This document shows, one piece after another, positions 41,117 to 49,807 of a stretch of 64,000 nt of DNA. The first letter of the stretch is position 1, and each line of letters begins with the position of its first letter. Made by a program: the position numbers and the translations under genes. Origin of the DNA: CBDIHH01 sp965279095 (GTDB taxonomy: Bacteria; Pseudomonadota; Alphaproteobacteria; Caulobacterales; Caulobacteraceae); the NCBI GenBank assembly GCA_965279095.1, contig CBDIHH010000002.1, positions 134,526 through 198,525 of the forward strand, in the 5' to 3' direction. Below the pieces are notes generated by a model. The model ran no database searches and was not told the DNA's origin. It saw nothing but the letters and a program-made list of their open reading frames with translations.

Positions 41117-42147
41117 CCGATGTCCGATCCCGGGCCGTTGCGGGTGGAACCATTGCGGCGGTCGGTCTCGCCCCAGGCCATCCAGTGAGAGGGCTCCCGG
41201 GTGTCGCCCACGCGGCGCCAGCGGCCTTCCTGCTGGGCGGTGACCGGGAAGCCGCCCGTGAAGTCCACCATCCGCCCCTTGGGGTCGGGCAGGAACTCCC
41301 ATTCCTCGTTGTCTTCCAGGATGATGCGGGCGTCCTCGGCGAAATAGTCGCCCGCGGCGTGGCGGGAGACGCCTTCGATCTTGGTGGTGGTGCGCACCTC
41401 GCGCTTCTCATTCTGGAAGATGGCGTAGCCCAGGTTCTGGTGACCGACCATGAAGGAGCCGACGTCGTAGCTGCCGTCCGTGTAGACGGTGGCGAAATTC
41501 CACCAGATGACGTGCATGCCGTTGTTGACCACCAGATCCTTCTTGTAGTGGATCGCCCCGCCCTCGGCGAGGTAGGCCTGGTCGACGGAGATGACGCCCT
41601 TGACCGGCCGTCCCAGGCACTGGCCGAAGACCTCGTACATCTGCGACACATAGAAGGTGCCCCAGTCGACGCCCGGCAGATACCACTGCATGCCGTCGCC
41701 GAGCAGGCGCCCGCCGATGTCGAACAGGCCGTCCTCAGTCCATCGCATGGCCTCTCCGGACGCCGACAGCCTCCAGGCGTTACCGGCGTCATCGGGCTGC
41801 GCGCGCCAGACGCAGTCGTCGCCTTCCAGGGTCTGGACAGGGCGGGCGGTCTGGGCCTGGGCCTTCATGCGCGGACGATCCATGCGCAGGTTGGCGTCGT
41901 CGATGCGGGTGGACTGGTAGAAGAAGGTGGTCGGGTTGGGCGTGCCTGAGGGCGACATCACCGAGCGGACGGCCGCGTAGATGTGTCCCTCGTCGTCGCG
42001 GAAGCAGCCGAACGGCATGGTCTTGTTCATGACCAGGCCGAAGAAGCCCCGCGTCTGGTTGAGGGACGCGCCGCTGACCTTTTGAGGCCCGACCAGGACC
42101 TGATAGCCGAAATCCGCCCGCGGCGGGATTTCCCGGTGAAAACGCAT
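41113..42147 (-). CDS. Conserved-looking protein of unknown function
   Basis: A 344-residue protein I do not recognise. It has no signal peptide or membrane segment, is rich in aromatic residues (WYLPGVDWGTFYVSQMYEVF; HVIWWNFATVYTDGSYDVG) and alternates short beta-like strands, suggesting a lipocalin-like or CrtC/AttH-like all-beta fold that could bind a hydrophobic ligand. It heads a three-gene leftward operon with the SnoaL-like protein and the phytoene-dehydrogenase-like flavoprotein, and its promoter region contains the TTTGAC palindrome shared with the TetR gene at 42347. A role in handling a hydrophobic substrate is inferred from context only. Confidence 0.7.
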   Translation of the reverse strand: MRFHREIPPRADFGYQVLVGPQKVSGASLNQTRGFFGLVMNKTMPFGCFRDDEGHIYAAVRSVMSPSGTPNPTTFFYQSTRIDDANLRMDRPRMKAQAQTARPVQTLEGDDCVWRAQPDDAGNAWRLSASGEAMRWTEDGLFDIGGRLLGDGMQWYLPGVDWGTFYVSQMYEVFGQCLGRPVKGVISVDQAYLAEGGAIHYKKDLVVNNGMHVIWWNFATVYTDGSYDVGSFMVGHQNLGYAIFQNEKREVRTTTKIEGVSRHAAGDYFAEDARIILEDNEEWEFLPDPKGRMVDFTGGFPVTAQQEGRWRRVGDTREPSHWMAWGETDRRNGSTRNGPGSDIG

Positions 42148-42286
42148 TCGACTCCCTACCGCCGGCTTGGCCTGGCGTTCTTATTGCCCGTTATGGATCG
42201 GGTGGCCGGTGCGGCCGTGACAGCGGGCGCGCATGCGGCGCCGCCGGCACAGTCCGCGTGGGCGCCGGTCCGGGCAACCGCTTCCG

Positions 42287-42303
42287 TTTGACCCGGCGTC
42301 AAA
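42287..42303. promoter_or_regulatory. Operator palindrome, TTGAC-N5-GTCAA family, site 1
   Basis: TTTGAC-CCGGC-GTCAAA is a perfect inverted repeat with 6-bp arms. It lies 44 bases before the TetR start and 140 bases from the divergent start at 42147. Autoregulation by the TetR protein is the simplest reading. Confidence 0.6.
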
Positions 42304-42346
42304 TCCGGCGCCTCATGGCCTCCAGTGAAATGGTGCAGAACAAGCC

Positions 42347-43042
42347 ATGACGACCGCCGACAAGATCGACGACGGGGCAGGGACGGTTAAGCGCTCGTCG
42401 AGCAAGACCGAAACGATAGCCCGGGTGCTGGAGGCGGCGCGGCGGGAATTCGCCGCCAATGGCATCGCCCGCGCCAATATGGAGGCCATCGCCCGCGGGG
42501 CGGGGGTCACCAAGCAGCTCCTCTACCAATATTTCGAGAGCAAGCACGATCTGTTCTCGGCCGTGCTGGACATGGCGTCAGCCGAGGTCATGCCCAAGCT
42601 GCTGGCGATCGATTTCGGCCACCTAGAACCCGTCGAGGCTCTGGGCGCCTTCGCCGACGAGGTCTTCGAACAGTATCGCGCGGATCCCCTGCTGGGCCGC
42701 CTGGCCCGCGAGGGCATGGGCTTCCACAAGGATCATCACTCGACCCACAATCGATTCGTCGGCTCCGCCCCCGCCCTGGCCGGCAAGCTGGAAGAGATCC
42801 TCACCCGGGGCATGGCCAGCGGCGACTTTCGCCCCGACCTCGACACCCGCGCCTGCCTCGCCTTCGTGTCCCTGCTGATGACGGGCGGCTTCACCAACAG
42901 CTACACCCTGTCGGTGATCCTGGGCGCTGACACCGTGTCGCCCGAGGGGATGGACCTGTGGCGGCAGACGGCGCGGGGATTCATCGTCGACGCCTTGCGG
43001 GTCAAGAACTCCGCCTCGACCGGCGCGGCGGCTATTCCCTGA
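42347..43042 (+). CDS. TetR-family transcriptional regulator
   Basis: A 231-residue regulator: TIARVLEAARREFAANGIARANMEAIARGAGVTKQLLYQYFESKHDLF is the TetR HTH (residues about 23-70), followed by an effector domain (FADEVFEQYRADPLLGRLAREGM). Close relatives of this HTH form control aromatic or fatty-acid genes. A perfect palindrome sits in its own promoter and related ones occur at 46523, 49728 and 52113, so it may govern the genes from 39 to 54 kb. It converges on the Spinster-like transporter with an 11-base overlap. Confidence 0.88.
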   Translation: MTTADKIDDGAGTVKRSSSKTETIARVLEAARREFAANGIARANMEAIARGAGVTKQLLYQYFESKHDLFSAVLDMASAEVMPKLLAIDFGHLEPVEALGAFADEVFEQYRADPLLGRLAREGMGFHKDHHSTHNRFVGSAPALAGKLEEILTRGMASGDFRPDLDTRACLAFVSLLMTGGFTNSYTLSVILGADTVSPEGMDLWRQTARGFIVDALRVKNSASTGAAAIP

Positions 43043-44360
43043 GGCTGTCGCGCGCGGCGGTTCTGGCGCCGTTGAGGAAGCACAGCACCGCGATCACGTT
43101 CAGCGACATCCCGGTCAGGATGGCCCAGCGCAGGGAGTTGGGACCGCCGTAGACGTCGCTGAGCATGCCGACCAGGAAGGGTCCCAGGCCGTTGCCCAGG
43201 ACGGTGGCGATGATCTGCAGCGAGGCGATCACCACCCCGCGCATGCGCGGGCGCAGCAGGCTCAGCACCAGGGCGTTGGCCGGGCCGTTGTGGGCCAGCA
43301 TGAAGCCGCACCACAGGCACATCATGGCGACGGCGACGGCCACGTTCTGGGACAGGGCGGCGGCCGAGCCGCAGACGACCACCCCGGTCATGGTGGTGGC
43401 GCTGAGCAAGGCCAGCCGCTCGGGCTTGCGGCCGAACCTGGAGTTCGCCAGCTTGTCGCCCATCACCCCGGAGATGAGCGGAATGACGATGCCGAAAACC
43501 GAGAAGGCGACGGCGATGCAGACGGCGGCCAGGGCGATCTGCATGTGGTGAACGCGCACCAGGAAGGACACCGACCACAGGCCGAAGGCCGAGCTCATGG
43601 CCGCGGCCAGGACGATGCCGGCCATCATGCTGAGGATGGCGGGGCGGCGCAGCACATAGGCGAGGGCCTCGCCGAGCTTGGCGGGCGCTTCCTCGGTGGG
43701 CGGCGCGCCGGCGGTTGACCCGCTATCAGCCGGATCTGGGGCGGCGATCTCGGAGCCGCCGCGACGCGGTTCGCGCACGGTGAACAACAGGATCACCGCC
43801 ATGATCACGCCGGGGACGCCGGCGACCAGGAAGACGGTGCGCCAGCCGTAGTGCTGGGCCAGGTAGCCGCCGACAAGGAAGATGATGCCGGTGCCGATGG
43901 CGGAGCTGAGATACCAGATGCCCACCGCCGTGGAGCGCTCCTTGGGCGGGAAATAGTCCGATACGATGGACAGGCCGGTGGGCGAGCCGCCGGCCTCCGC
44001 GGCGCCGACGCCCATCCGCGCCATCAGCAGGTGGATGAAGCTGTTGGCGGTGGCGCTCAGCGCCGTCATCACGCTCCACAGGGCGAGGATGCCCACCAGC
44101 AGCTTCTTGCGGTTCACCCGGTCGACCAGGTAGCCGATCGGCAGGGCCGCGACCCCGAAGGCCAGGGCGTAACCGAGGCTGCCGATCAGGCCCATCTGGC
44201 TGTCGTTCAGGCCGAATTCCTGGCGGATCGGCTCGACCACCACCGACAGCACATTGCGGTCGATGTGGTGGGTCGAGTGGACGGCGGTGAGCACCGCCAG
44301 GACGAACCAGCGGTAGCGGGTCTGGCTGTCCGGGAGACCCGAGGTGGCGGCTTTCTTCAC
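43032..44360 (-). CDS. MFS transporter, Spinster-like
   Basis: A 442-residue, twelve-segment MFS protein. The first helix (VHSTHHIDRNVLSVVVEPIRQEF) and GYLVDRVNRKKLLVGIL (motif A), then ARMGVGAAEAGGSPTGLSIVSDYF, place it in the Spinster-like group with the protein at 18649. A long cytoplasmic loop (PDPADSGSTAGAPPTEEAPAK) divides the halves. The GTG start at 44360 follows GGAAGGACTGC; an ATG 87 bases upstream lies inside the neighbouring gene and was rejected. It is the last gene of a leftward operon with a SnoaL-like protein and two SDRs; a substrate importer is likely. Confidence 0.87.
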   Translation of the reverse strand: MKKAATSGLPDSQTRYRWFVLAVLTAVHSTHHIDRNVLSVVVEPIRQEFGLNDSQMGLIGSLGYALAFGVAALPIGYLVDRVNRKKLLVGILALWSVMTALSATANSFIHLLMARMGVGAAEAGGSPTGLSIVSDYFPPKERSTAVGIWYLSSAIGTGIIFLVGGYLAQHYGWRTVFLVAGVPGVIMAVILLFTVREPRRGGSEIAAPDPADSGSTAGAPPTEEAPAKLGEALAYVLRRPAILSMMAGIVLAAAMSSAFGLWSVSFLVRVHHMQIALAAVCIAVAFSVFGIVIPLISGVMGDKLANSRFGRKPERLALLSATTMTGVVVCGSAAALSQNVAVAVAMMCLWCGFMLAHNGPANALVLSLLRPRMRGVVIASLQIIATVLGNGLGPFLVGMLSDVYGGPNSLRWAILTGMSLNVIAVLCFLNGARTAARDSLRE

Positions 44361-44397
44361 GCAGTCCTTCCGGCCCGGGTCCGGGCCAATACTGGGG

Positions 44398-44763
44398 TCA
44401 TTCGACGGGGGCCGGGACGTAGAAGTAGCGGATGAACAGCCGGCCATCCTCGAACCGGTAGGTCTCGATGCTGGGGTTCGAAAGGCCCGAGGCGTTGCGG
44501 ATGTTCAGGTGGTGGCAGGCCGCCTCGCGCCCGTTGACCAGCGCCTGAACGATCTCAATGCGGATCTTGCCGCCGTAGGCGTCCCACATGTGATTGAAGG
44601 TCGCCCAGCCGTCGCCCACCGGCTGGCCAACGTATTCAATGACCAGCCCGTCGGTGGCGTAGCGGCGGTAGAGGGCGGCGTGATCTTCCCGCCGGCCCTC
44701 GTTCCACATCTCGATCTGTTCGTGCAGGAAGTGGCGGATCTCGTCGGCGTCAGGGATGGACAT
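44398..44763 (-). CDS. SnoaL/NTF2-fold protein, paralogue of 40754-41116
   Basis: A 121-residue NTF2-fold protein (FLHEQIEMWNEGRREDHAALYRR). It shares with the paralogue the sequence block YVGQP...W...MW and the NGREAACHH segment, and ends GRLFIRYFYVPA versus GRLHIRYFIEPA. The shared Tyr-Val-Gly-Gln-Pro and double-His elements could shape a common active site. Two such paralogues within 4 kb, each beside oxidoreductases, suggest they act on related intermediates, perhaps as isomerases or hydratases. It lies three bases from the upstream SDR stop. Confidence 0.78.
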   Translation of the reverse strand: MSIPDADEIRHFLHEQIEMWNEGRREDHAALYRRYATDGLVIEYVGQPVGDGWATFNHMWDAYGGKIRIEIVQALVNGREAACHHLNIRNASGLSNPSIETYRFEDGRLFIRYFYVPAPVE

Positions 44764-44765
44764 GG

Positions 44766-45560
44766 TCAGCCTTTCATCATTTCGGACAGGTCGTGGCTAT
44801 GCGGCTGGTGGGCGAGGGAGCCACCATTGCAGACGATGGTCTCGCCATTGATGAAGCCGGCGTCTTCCGACGCCAGGAAGGCCACCACCGCGGCCACGTC
44901 CTCGGGCTTGCCCAGGCGCGGGGTCAGCACATGGTTGGAGATCATCTCGATCAACTCGGGAACCCCGGCCTTCGACGCCTCGGTAAGGATCAGGCCCGGG
45001 GCCACCGCATTGCAGCGGATGCCCTGTCGGCCGTACTGGGTGGCGACATAGCGGGTCATGGCCATGGCCCCGGCCTTGGACACCCCATAGCCGATGCGCG
45101 ACAGGTCGCCGACGAAGCCCGAGCCGGAGGCGGTGTTGATGATCGCCCCGCCGCCGGACTTGAGCATGTGCGGGATGACGTATTTGCAGCCGGCCAGATA
45201 GCCGCGCAGGTTCACCGCCAGCACCCGGTCCCAGGTCTCGAAGGTGATGTCGACCGCGGTGGTGTCCTCCCGCTGGATCTGCGGGGTGGTGATGGCGGCG
45301 TTGTTGAGCAGGATGTCCACGCGGCCGTGGCGGGCCACGGTCTCGGCGACCATGGCCTCGATGGTCTCGACCTTCTCGGCGTCATAGAAGACCGCCGATG
45401 CCCCATGGCCGATGGCGTCCGCCACCGCCTGCGCCTTGGCAAGGTCGATGTCGGCGACCACGACGACGGCGCCCTCGTCGGTCAGGCGTTGCGCCGTCGC
45501 AGAGCCGATGCCGCCGGCGCCGCCGGTGACGATGGCGACCTTGCCCTCAAGCCGTCTCAT
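44766..45560 (-). CDS. SDR-family oxidoreductase
   Basis: A 264-residue classical SDR: TGGAGGIG cofactor motif, DAEKVE in the Asp-Val position, NNAAITTP core, NTASGSGF serine region and Tyr/Lys in IGYGVSKAGA; the C-terminus is INGETIVCNGGSLAHQPHS. ADIDLAK after strand two favours NAD. It is followed by the SnoaL-like gene (two bases) and preceded by another SDR (seven bases). With the ketosteroid-dehydrogenase-like flavoprotein nearby, a ring-hydroxyl dehydrogenase would fit, but no substrate can be read. Confidence 0.88.
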   Translation of the reverse strand: MRRLEGKVAIVTGGAGGIGSATAQRLTDEGAVVVVADIDLAKAQAVADAIGHGASAVFYDAEKVETIEAMVAETVARHGRVDILLNNAAITTPQIQREDTTAVDITFETWDRVLAVNLRGYLAGCKYVIPHMLKSGGGAIINTASGSGFVGDLSRIGYGVSKAGAMAMTRYVATQYGRQGIRCNAVAPGLILTEASKAGVPELIEMISNHVLTPRLGKPEDVAAVVAFLASEDAGFINGETIVCNGGSLAHQPHSHDLSEMMKG

Positions 45561-45567
45561 CTGGCGC

Positions 45568-46395
45568 CTACTCCGGCCCGTAGAAGTTGTTGAGGAATTC
45601 GCTCTGGTAGGCGATCCGCTCGCGGCGCAGCCGGCGCGAAACCAGGGGGTCGGCGTCGTCGTCCATGGCGTTCAGCACGATGGTGGGGCCATCGCCGAGG
45701 CTGTCGAGGCCGACGCGGGCGACGTCGTCCGGGGCGGTCAGGGGCACGGCGTCCTGCGGCAGGTTGTTCTTCTCGAAGACGGTGCGCAGCTTGGGCGTGT
45801 CGGTGGCGCCGATCAGCAGGTTCAGCACATCGACCCCCCGGGGCTTCAGCTCGCGCCACAGGCTCTCGCCGAGGTTCAGGGCATAGCCCTTGGAGGCGGT
45901 GTAGAGGGCCAGGCGGCCGATGCCTTGGAGCGCCGCTTCGGACCCGACGATGATCATCCCGCCCCGGCCGCGCTTGACGAAATAGGTGGCGAAGCGGTGG
46001 CAGGACTCCGTCAGCATGTCGATGTTGCGCTTCAGCAGGGTGCGCCATTGCTCATAGGTGGAGTCCAGGAAGCGGCCGCCGACGCTGTCGCCGCCGGCGT
46101 TGAACACCACCAGGCCGACGTCCTTGCCCTCGGTGAAGGCCTCCAGCTGGGCGGCGGCGTCCGTGACCGTCAGGTCCAGCGACTGGGTGATGACCTCGAC
46201 GCCGTAGGTCTCGCGGATGGTCTTGGCCAGCGCCTCGAGCTTGTCGACCCGGCGCGCCACGATGATGACGTTGGCGCCCTTGGCGGCGGCGAGGGTCGAG
46301 AACGCGGCGCCGGTGCCCTCTGAGCCGCCGGAGACCAGCACCCACGGGCCATAACGTTCGAGGAATTTTTCGTCGCGCGCGGATGTGTCGGTCAT
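45568..46395 (-). CDS. SDR-family oxidoreductase, long-chain 17-beta-HSD-like type
   Basis: A 275-residue SDR of the less typical branch with VSGGSEGTG as cofactor motif, ARRVDKLEALAKTIRETYGVEV (NADP-type, similar to 17-beta-HSD12/KAR proteins), FNAGGDSVGG core, IVGSEAALQG serine region and Tyr/Lys in ALYTASKGYAL. The C-terminus lacks the usual DGG strand and ends in an arginine-rich tail (RRLRRERIAYQSEF). It heads the leftward operon and diverges from the flavoprotein at 46626. A ketoreductase of hydrophobic substrates is likely. Confidence 0.85.
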   Translation of the reverse strand: MTDTSARDEKFLERYGPWVLVSGGSEGTGAAFSTLAAAKGANVIIVARRVDKLEALAKTIRETYGVEVITQSLDLTVTDAAAQLEAFTEGKDVGLVVFNAGGDSVGGRFLDSTYEQWRTLLKRNIDMLTESCHRFATYFVKRGRGGMIIVGSEAALQGIGRLALYTASKGYALNLGESLWRELKPRGVDVLNLLIGATDTPKLRTVFEKNNLPQDAVPLTAPDDVARVGLDSLGDGPTIVLNAMDDDADPLVSRRLRRERIAYQSEFLNNFYGPE

Positions 46396-46521
46396 CGTGC
46401 TTCCTGTTCCTGCCCTCCAGGCGCGCGGCCTGGCTGTTCTGGTTGTCAGGCGCTCGTCGAGGAGCGCCTGCTTTGTTGCCGCCGATTAGGGCCGCCCGCC
46501 GCGGCGGGGCAATGCAGGCCG

Positions 46522-46537
46522 ATTGACTCCCCGTAAA
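46522..46537. promoter_or_regulatory. Operator palindrome, TTGAC-N5-GTCAA family, site 2 (imperfect)
   Basis: TTGAC-TCCCC-GTAAA matches the family with one mismatch. It lies between the divergent starts at 46395 and 46626. Alone it would be weak evidence; its position in the same kind of gap as the three perfect sites makes it worth listing. Confidence 0.4.
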
Positions 46538-46625
46538 GCGCGCCGCCCGGTCAGGCCCGGGGCGGGCAACTAGCATGCGCCCGTCGCCTGACCGCGGCCA
46601 AGGACAACGCAGGGAGCGCGCGGCC

Positions 46626-48293
46626 ATGATCGAGAAGGACGTCGTCGTCGTCGGCTCCGGCGGCGCGGGTATGACCGCGGCCATCGTCGCCGCCGGCCAT
46701 GGCCTGGACGTGCTGCTGATCGAGAAGAGCGCCGTTTTTGGCGGCACCACATCGCTGTCCGGGGGCGGAATCTGGGTCCCTTGCAGCCCGCAGGCGCAGG
46801 CGGCCGGGATCGCCGACGATCCGGCGCGCGCCCTGACCTATGTGAAGCAGGTCGTCGGTCCCAGCCTGCGCGAGGATCTGGCGGCGGCCTTCCTGGCCCA
46901 TGCGCCAAAGATGGTCGATTATCTGCAGACCCACACCCAGGCCCAATTCGCCCTGCAGCCGGGATTCGCCGACTGGCGCCCGGACGCCGAGGGCTTCTCG
47001 CCCAGTGGCCGGCTGCTCACGCCGGTGGACTATGACGGGCGCAGGCTCGGCCGCCATTTCGCCCAGCTGCGGCCCCCGCTCAGCGAGTTCAACGCCCCCG
47101 GCGGCCTGATGATCGGCTTGGGCGACATGGCCCACGCGACCCGGTTCACAAAGTCGTTCAAGTCGTTCCGCCACATGGCGAAGCTGGCCGCGCGCTACGC
47201 GGTCGACCGGTTGCGCTATCCCCGGGGCACGCGGCTGACCATGGGCAACGCCCTGGCCGCTCGGCTGCTGCGCTCGGCCCTCGACGCCGGGGTCGAGATG
47301 TGGCGCGACGCGCCGATGCAGCGGCTGATCATCGAGGACGGGGCGGTCAGGGGCGTGGTGGTGATGCGCGACGGTCGTGAGGTCCAGGTGCGCGCCCGCC
47401 GGGGGGTGGTCCTGGCCACCGGCGGCTTCTCGGCTAACGCAGGGATGCGCGCGCAATACATCCCCTTTGCGGACCAGCACGTCTCCATCGTGCCGGAGGG
47501 CAATACCGGAGACGGCCTGACCCAGGCGCTGGGCTTGGGCGCCGGCTTCGACGGCGACAATCACAGCAACGCCGGCTGGGTCGTGGTGTCAGTCCACACA
47601 AGGCCCGACGGGACGGTCAGCAAGTTCCCGCACCTGTTCCTCGATCGCGGCAAGCCCGGCTGCATCGCCGTCAACAGTCGCGGCCTGCGCTTCGGCAATG
47701 AGGCCACCACCAACCTGGTCGAGCCCATGCACGCGTCCGGCTCGGTGCCCGCGCATCTGATCTGTGACCACCGTTTCATCAGGAAATACGGCCTGGGACT
47801 GGTGCGGCCGGGCGGCTTCGGCCTCGGCCGGCTGCTGAAGGAGGGCTATGTGGTCGGCGCCCCGACCCTGGAGGCCCTGGCCGAACGCATCGGGATCGAT
47901 CCCGCCGGCCTCGGCCGCACGGTGGCGCAGTTCAACGCCTATGCCGCAGACGGCGCGGACCCGGATTTCGCGCGGGGCGCCGACAAGGCCGATTTCTTCA
48001 TGGGCGATCCCGAGCACCGGCCCAATCCGTGCCTCGGGCCGATCGAGACCGGCCCCTTCTACGCGGTGAAGATCTTCCCGGGCGACACCACCACCACCGT
48101 GGGGCTGAAGGTGGACGACCACGCCCGGGTGCTGGGCGCGGACGGCGCGCCGATCCCTGGCCTGCACGCCATCGGCCTGGACATGAACTCCCTGTGGCGC
48201 GGCCGTGCGCCCGGCGCCGGCGGCAACAACACCCTCAGCCTGACCTTCGCCTATATCGCGGCGATGACGCTGGCGGGGAATGCGGGCCCATAG
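46626..48293 (+). CDS. FAD-dependent oxidoreductase, 3-ketosteroid delta-1-dehydrogenase-like
   Basis: A 555-residue flavoprotein of the fumarate-reductase/KstD family. N-terminal FAD motif VVVVGSGGAGMTAAIVAAGHG with EKSAVFGGTTSLSGGGIWVP, the GGTT-SGGG-W-P pattern typical of KstD-like enzymes; late motifs are VLATGGFSAN, GNTGDGL and GRAPGAGGNNTLS. KstDs introduce a double bond into ring A of 3-ketosteroids; relatives act on other cyclic ketones. The ATG at 46626 follows CAGGGAGCG; an upstream start would add 17 residues. It diverges from the SDR operon across palindrome site 2. A steroid substrate is possible but not proven. Confidence 0.85.
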   Translation: MIEKDVVVVGSGGAGMTAAIVAAGHGLDVLLIEKSAVFGGTTSLSGGGIWVPCSPQAQAAGIADDPARALTYVKQVVGPSLREDLAAAFLAHAPKMVDYLQTHTQAQFALQPGFADWRPDAEGFSPSGRLLTPVDYDGRRLGRHFAQLRPPLSEFNAPGGLMIGLGDMAHATRFTKSFKSFRHMAKLAARYAVDRLRYPRGTRLTMGNALAARLLRSALDAGVEMWRDAPMQRLIIEDGAVRGVVVMRDGREVQVRARRGVVLATGGFSANAGMRAQYIPFADQHVSIVPEGNTGDGLTQALGLGAGFDGDNHSNAGWVVVSVHTRPDGTVSKFPHLFLDRGKPGCIAVNSRGLRFGNEATTNLVEPMHASGSVPAHLICDHRFIRKYGLGLVRPGGFGLGRLLKEGYVVGAPTLEALAERIGIDPAGLGRTVAQFNAYAADGADPDFARGADKADFFMGDPEHRPNPCLGPIETGPFYAVKIFPGDTTTTVGLKVDDHARVLGADGAPIPGLHAIGLDMNSLWRGRAPGAGGNNTLSLTFAYIAAMTLAGNAGP

Positions 48294-48313
48294 CCGCCGA
48301 TCTCCTAAACGAT

Positions 48314-48429
48314 CGTCATCCTAGGCCTTGTGCCTAGGACCCATAAACGCATGGTCCTCAAGCCCTTGGCTCCGCGGTTCAACTGCGCCGTCGCGCGTCG
48401 GGGTCCTAGGCACAAGGCCTAGGATGACG
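48314..48429. repeat. Paired intergenic palindromic repeat, copy 2
   Basis: Two perfectly inverted 29-bp arms (48314-48342 and 48401-48429) flank a 58-bp spacer. Each arm is itself a hairpin (CCTAGGC-CTTGT-GCCTAGG). The outer CGTCATC/GATGACG ends match copy 1 at 4738-4851. It fills the gap between convergent genes and may also stop transcription from both sides. Confidence 0.8.
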
Positions 48430-48443
48430 GTTTTGGGAGATGG

Positions 48444-49643
48444 TCAGGCCTGGCCCAGCAGCTCCCGCAGCCCCGAGGCGATTTCGCGGGCGCCCTCGCC
48501 AAGCGTCACCTTTCGCCGGGGGGTCTTGCCGCGGGTCAACAGGTTGATGGTGTCGAAATCCTCGGCGGCGGCGAAGAAGCGCTCGGTGATGTGCATGCCG
48601 CCCTGGCCCCATTGGTCGACGTTGGCGATCCAGGCCTGCATCCCGTAAACCGGCCAGCGGCGGACCTGCTCATAGGCGGCGTCCTTGTCGAGCACCCCCT
48701 GGGCCCCGGTGGCGGCCAGGGCGTCGCGGTAGTGGCCGATGAGGTCGCGGGCGGAGGCGCGGCGCTCCTCGATGGTGAGAGCGCCGAGCATGAAATAGGT
48801 GATGTCGCGCCAGGGACGGCCTTTGCGCACCAGCTGCCAGTCGTGCCAGACGCGCACGCCGTTGGCGCGCAGGAAGCTGTTGCCCTGGTGAGAGTCGCCG
48901 TGGACCAGGCAGCGCGGACTAGTCTGTTCCATCTCGAAGGCGGTCAGCTCGTCATAGGCGTGGCTGAACAGTTCCGGCGTCTCGTTGATCCACTTCGGCA
49001 GGAAGGCCTGATAGCCCGGCTTGGGCAGGTTCAGGGCGATGTAGTTGTACATTCGCAGCAGCTGGTCGGTGTCCACCGGCGTGTCCATGGACGTCTTCAG
49101 CCAGGTCTGTGCTTCAAGCAGCGGACTGTCCCACAGGGCCCCGTGCAGGGTGGCCAGGGACTCCAGCCCCTTGGCGACCCCGTCGACCCCCAGGTGGTGC
49201 GAACTGTTGCCGAACTCACCCGGCGCCGCGGCCAGGTCCTCCATCACCACGATGCCGCGCCCGCCGCCGTCGCCGTCCCAGTCGGCGTAGTAGCTGCCGG
49301 GCAGGGGCGCGCTGACCTGGTCGCGCATGAAATAGTAGAACCGCGCCTCCAGCTCGCAGATGTCGCCGCTCTCGAAGCCTTCGGACCAGTTGGATTTCAG
49401 GCAGACGTGGCGGGGAATGCCGGCGGCGCGGCCGGCTGCGTTCAGTTCCAACGCCAGGCGCAGCTTGGTGGTGTGGCTGTTCTTGATCTCGACGACCTCG
49501 AACGACTCCACAACCACGCCGGGATAGCGGTTGGTGAGCAGGCCGGTCAGCCACGCGGGCGTGATCTCGTCGAGGTTGCGGGGCAGGCGGCCCTGGCGGG
49601 CGGGATAGGGACGGTCGGTGGTTGCGTCTGGCGCTAGGCTCAT
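48444..49643 (-). CDS. APH/EcKinase-like phosphotransferase
   Basis: A 399-residue kinase-fold protein: CLVHGDSHQGNSFL holds the catalytic Asp and Asn, WHDWQLVRKGRPWRDI the metal-binding Asp, and KLRLALEL/CLKSNWSEGFESG the N-lobe lysine region. It resembles the APH and ecdysteroid-kinase (DUF1679) group, members of which phosphorylate hydroxyl groups of steroids or small molecules. Motifs are intact, so it should be active, probably on a hydroxyl or on a CoA-ester hydroxyl. It diverges from the SnoaL-like gene at 49808 across a perfect palindrome. It is one of three APH-like kinases in the window. Confidence 0.82.
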   Translation of the reverse strand: MSLAPDATTDRPYPARQGRLPRNLDEITPAWLTGLLTNRYPGVVVESFEVVEIKNSHTTKLRLALELNAAGRAAGIPRHVCLKSNWSEGFESGDICELEARFYYFMRDQVSAPLPGSYYADWDGDGGGRGIVVMEDLAAAPGEFGNSSHHLGVDGVAKGLESLATLHGALWDSPLLEAQTWLKTSMDTPVDTDQLLRMYNYIALNLPKPGYQAFLPKWINETPELFSHAYDELTAFEMEQTSPRCLVHGDSHQGNSFLRANGVRVWHDWQLVRKGRPWRDITYFMLGALTIEERRASARDLIGHYRDALAATGAQGVLDKDAAYEQVRRWPVYGMQAWIANVDQWGQGGMHITERFFAAAEDFDTINLLTRGKTPRRKVTLGEGAREIASGLRELLGQA

Positions 49644-49727
49644 GCTGTATCCTCCCGCCGGCGTCTGTCGCGCCGCTGCGTGGCAAGGTTGTTCCCCAGA
49701 TCGTCCGTATCGGCCTAGCCTGCGGCG

Positions 49728-49744
49728 CTTGACCGGCAGTCAAG
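49728..49744. promoter_or_regulatory. Operator palindrome, TTGAC-N5-GTCAA family, site 3
   Basis: CTTGAC-CGGCA-GTCAAG is a perfect inverted repeat with 6-bp arms. It lies 85 bases from the kinase start (49643) and 64 bases before the SnoaL-like start (49808), so it could control both. Confidence 0.6.
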
Positions 49745-49807
49745 ACCGGCGGCCTGGATGGCGCGTCGCCGCCGGGCCTACTGGCCGTGACGACCGGGGA
49801 GGGCGCC

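Noticed and set aside
46626..48293. Firm naming as 3-ketosteroid dehydrogenase
   Set aside because: The FAD and SGGGxWxP motifs fit, but relatives act on other ketones and the window has no complete steroid gene set.
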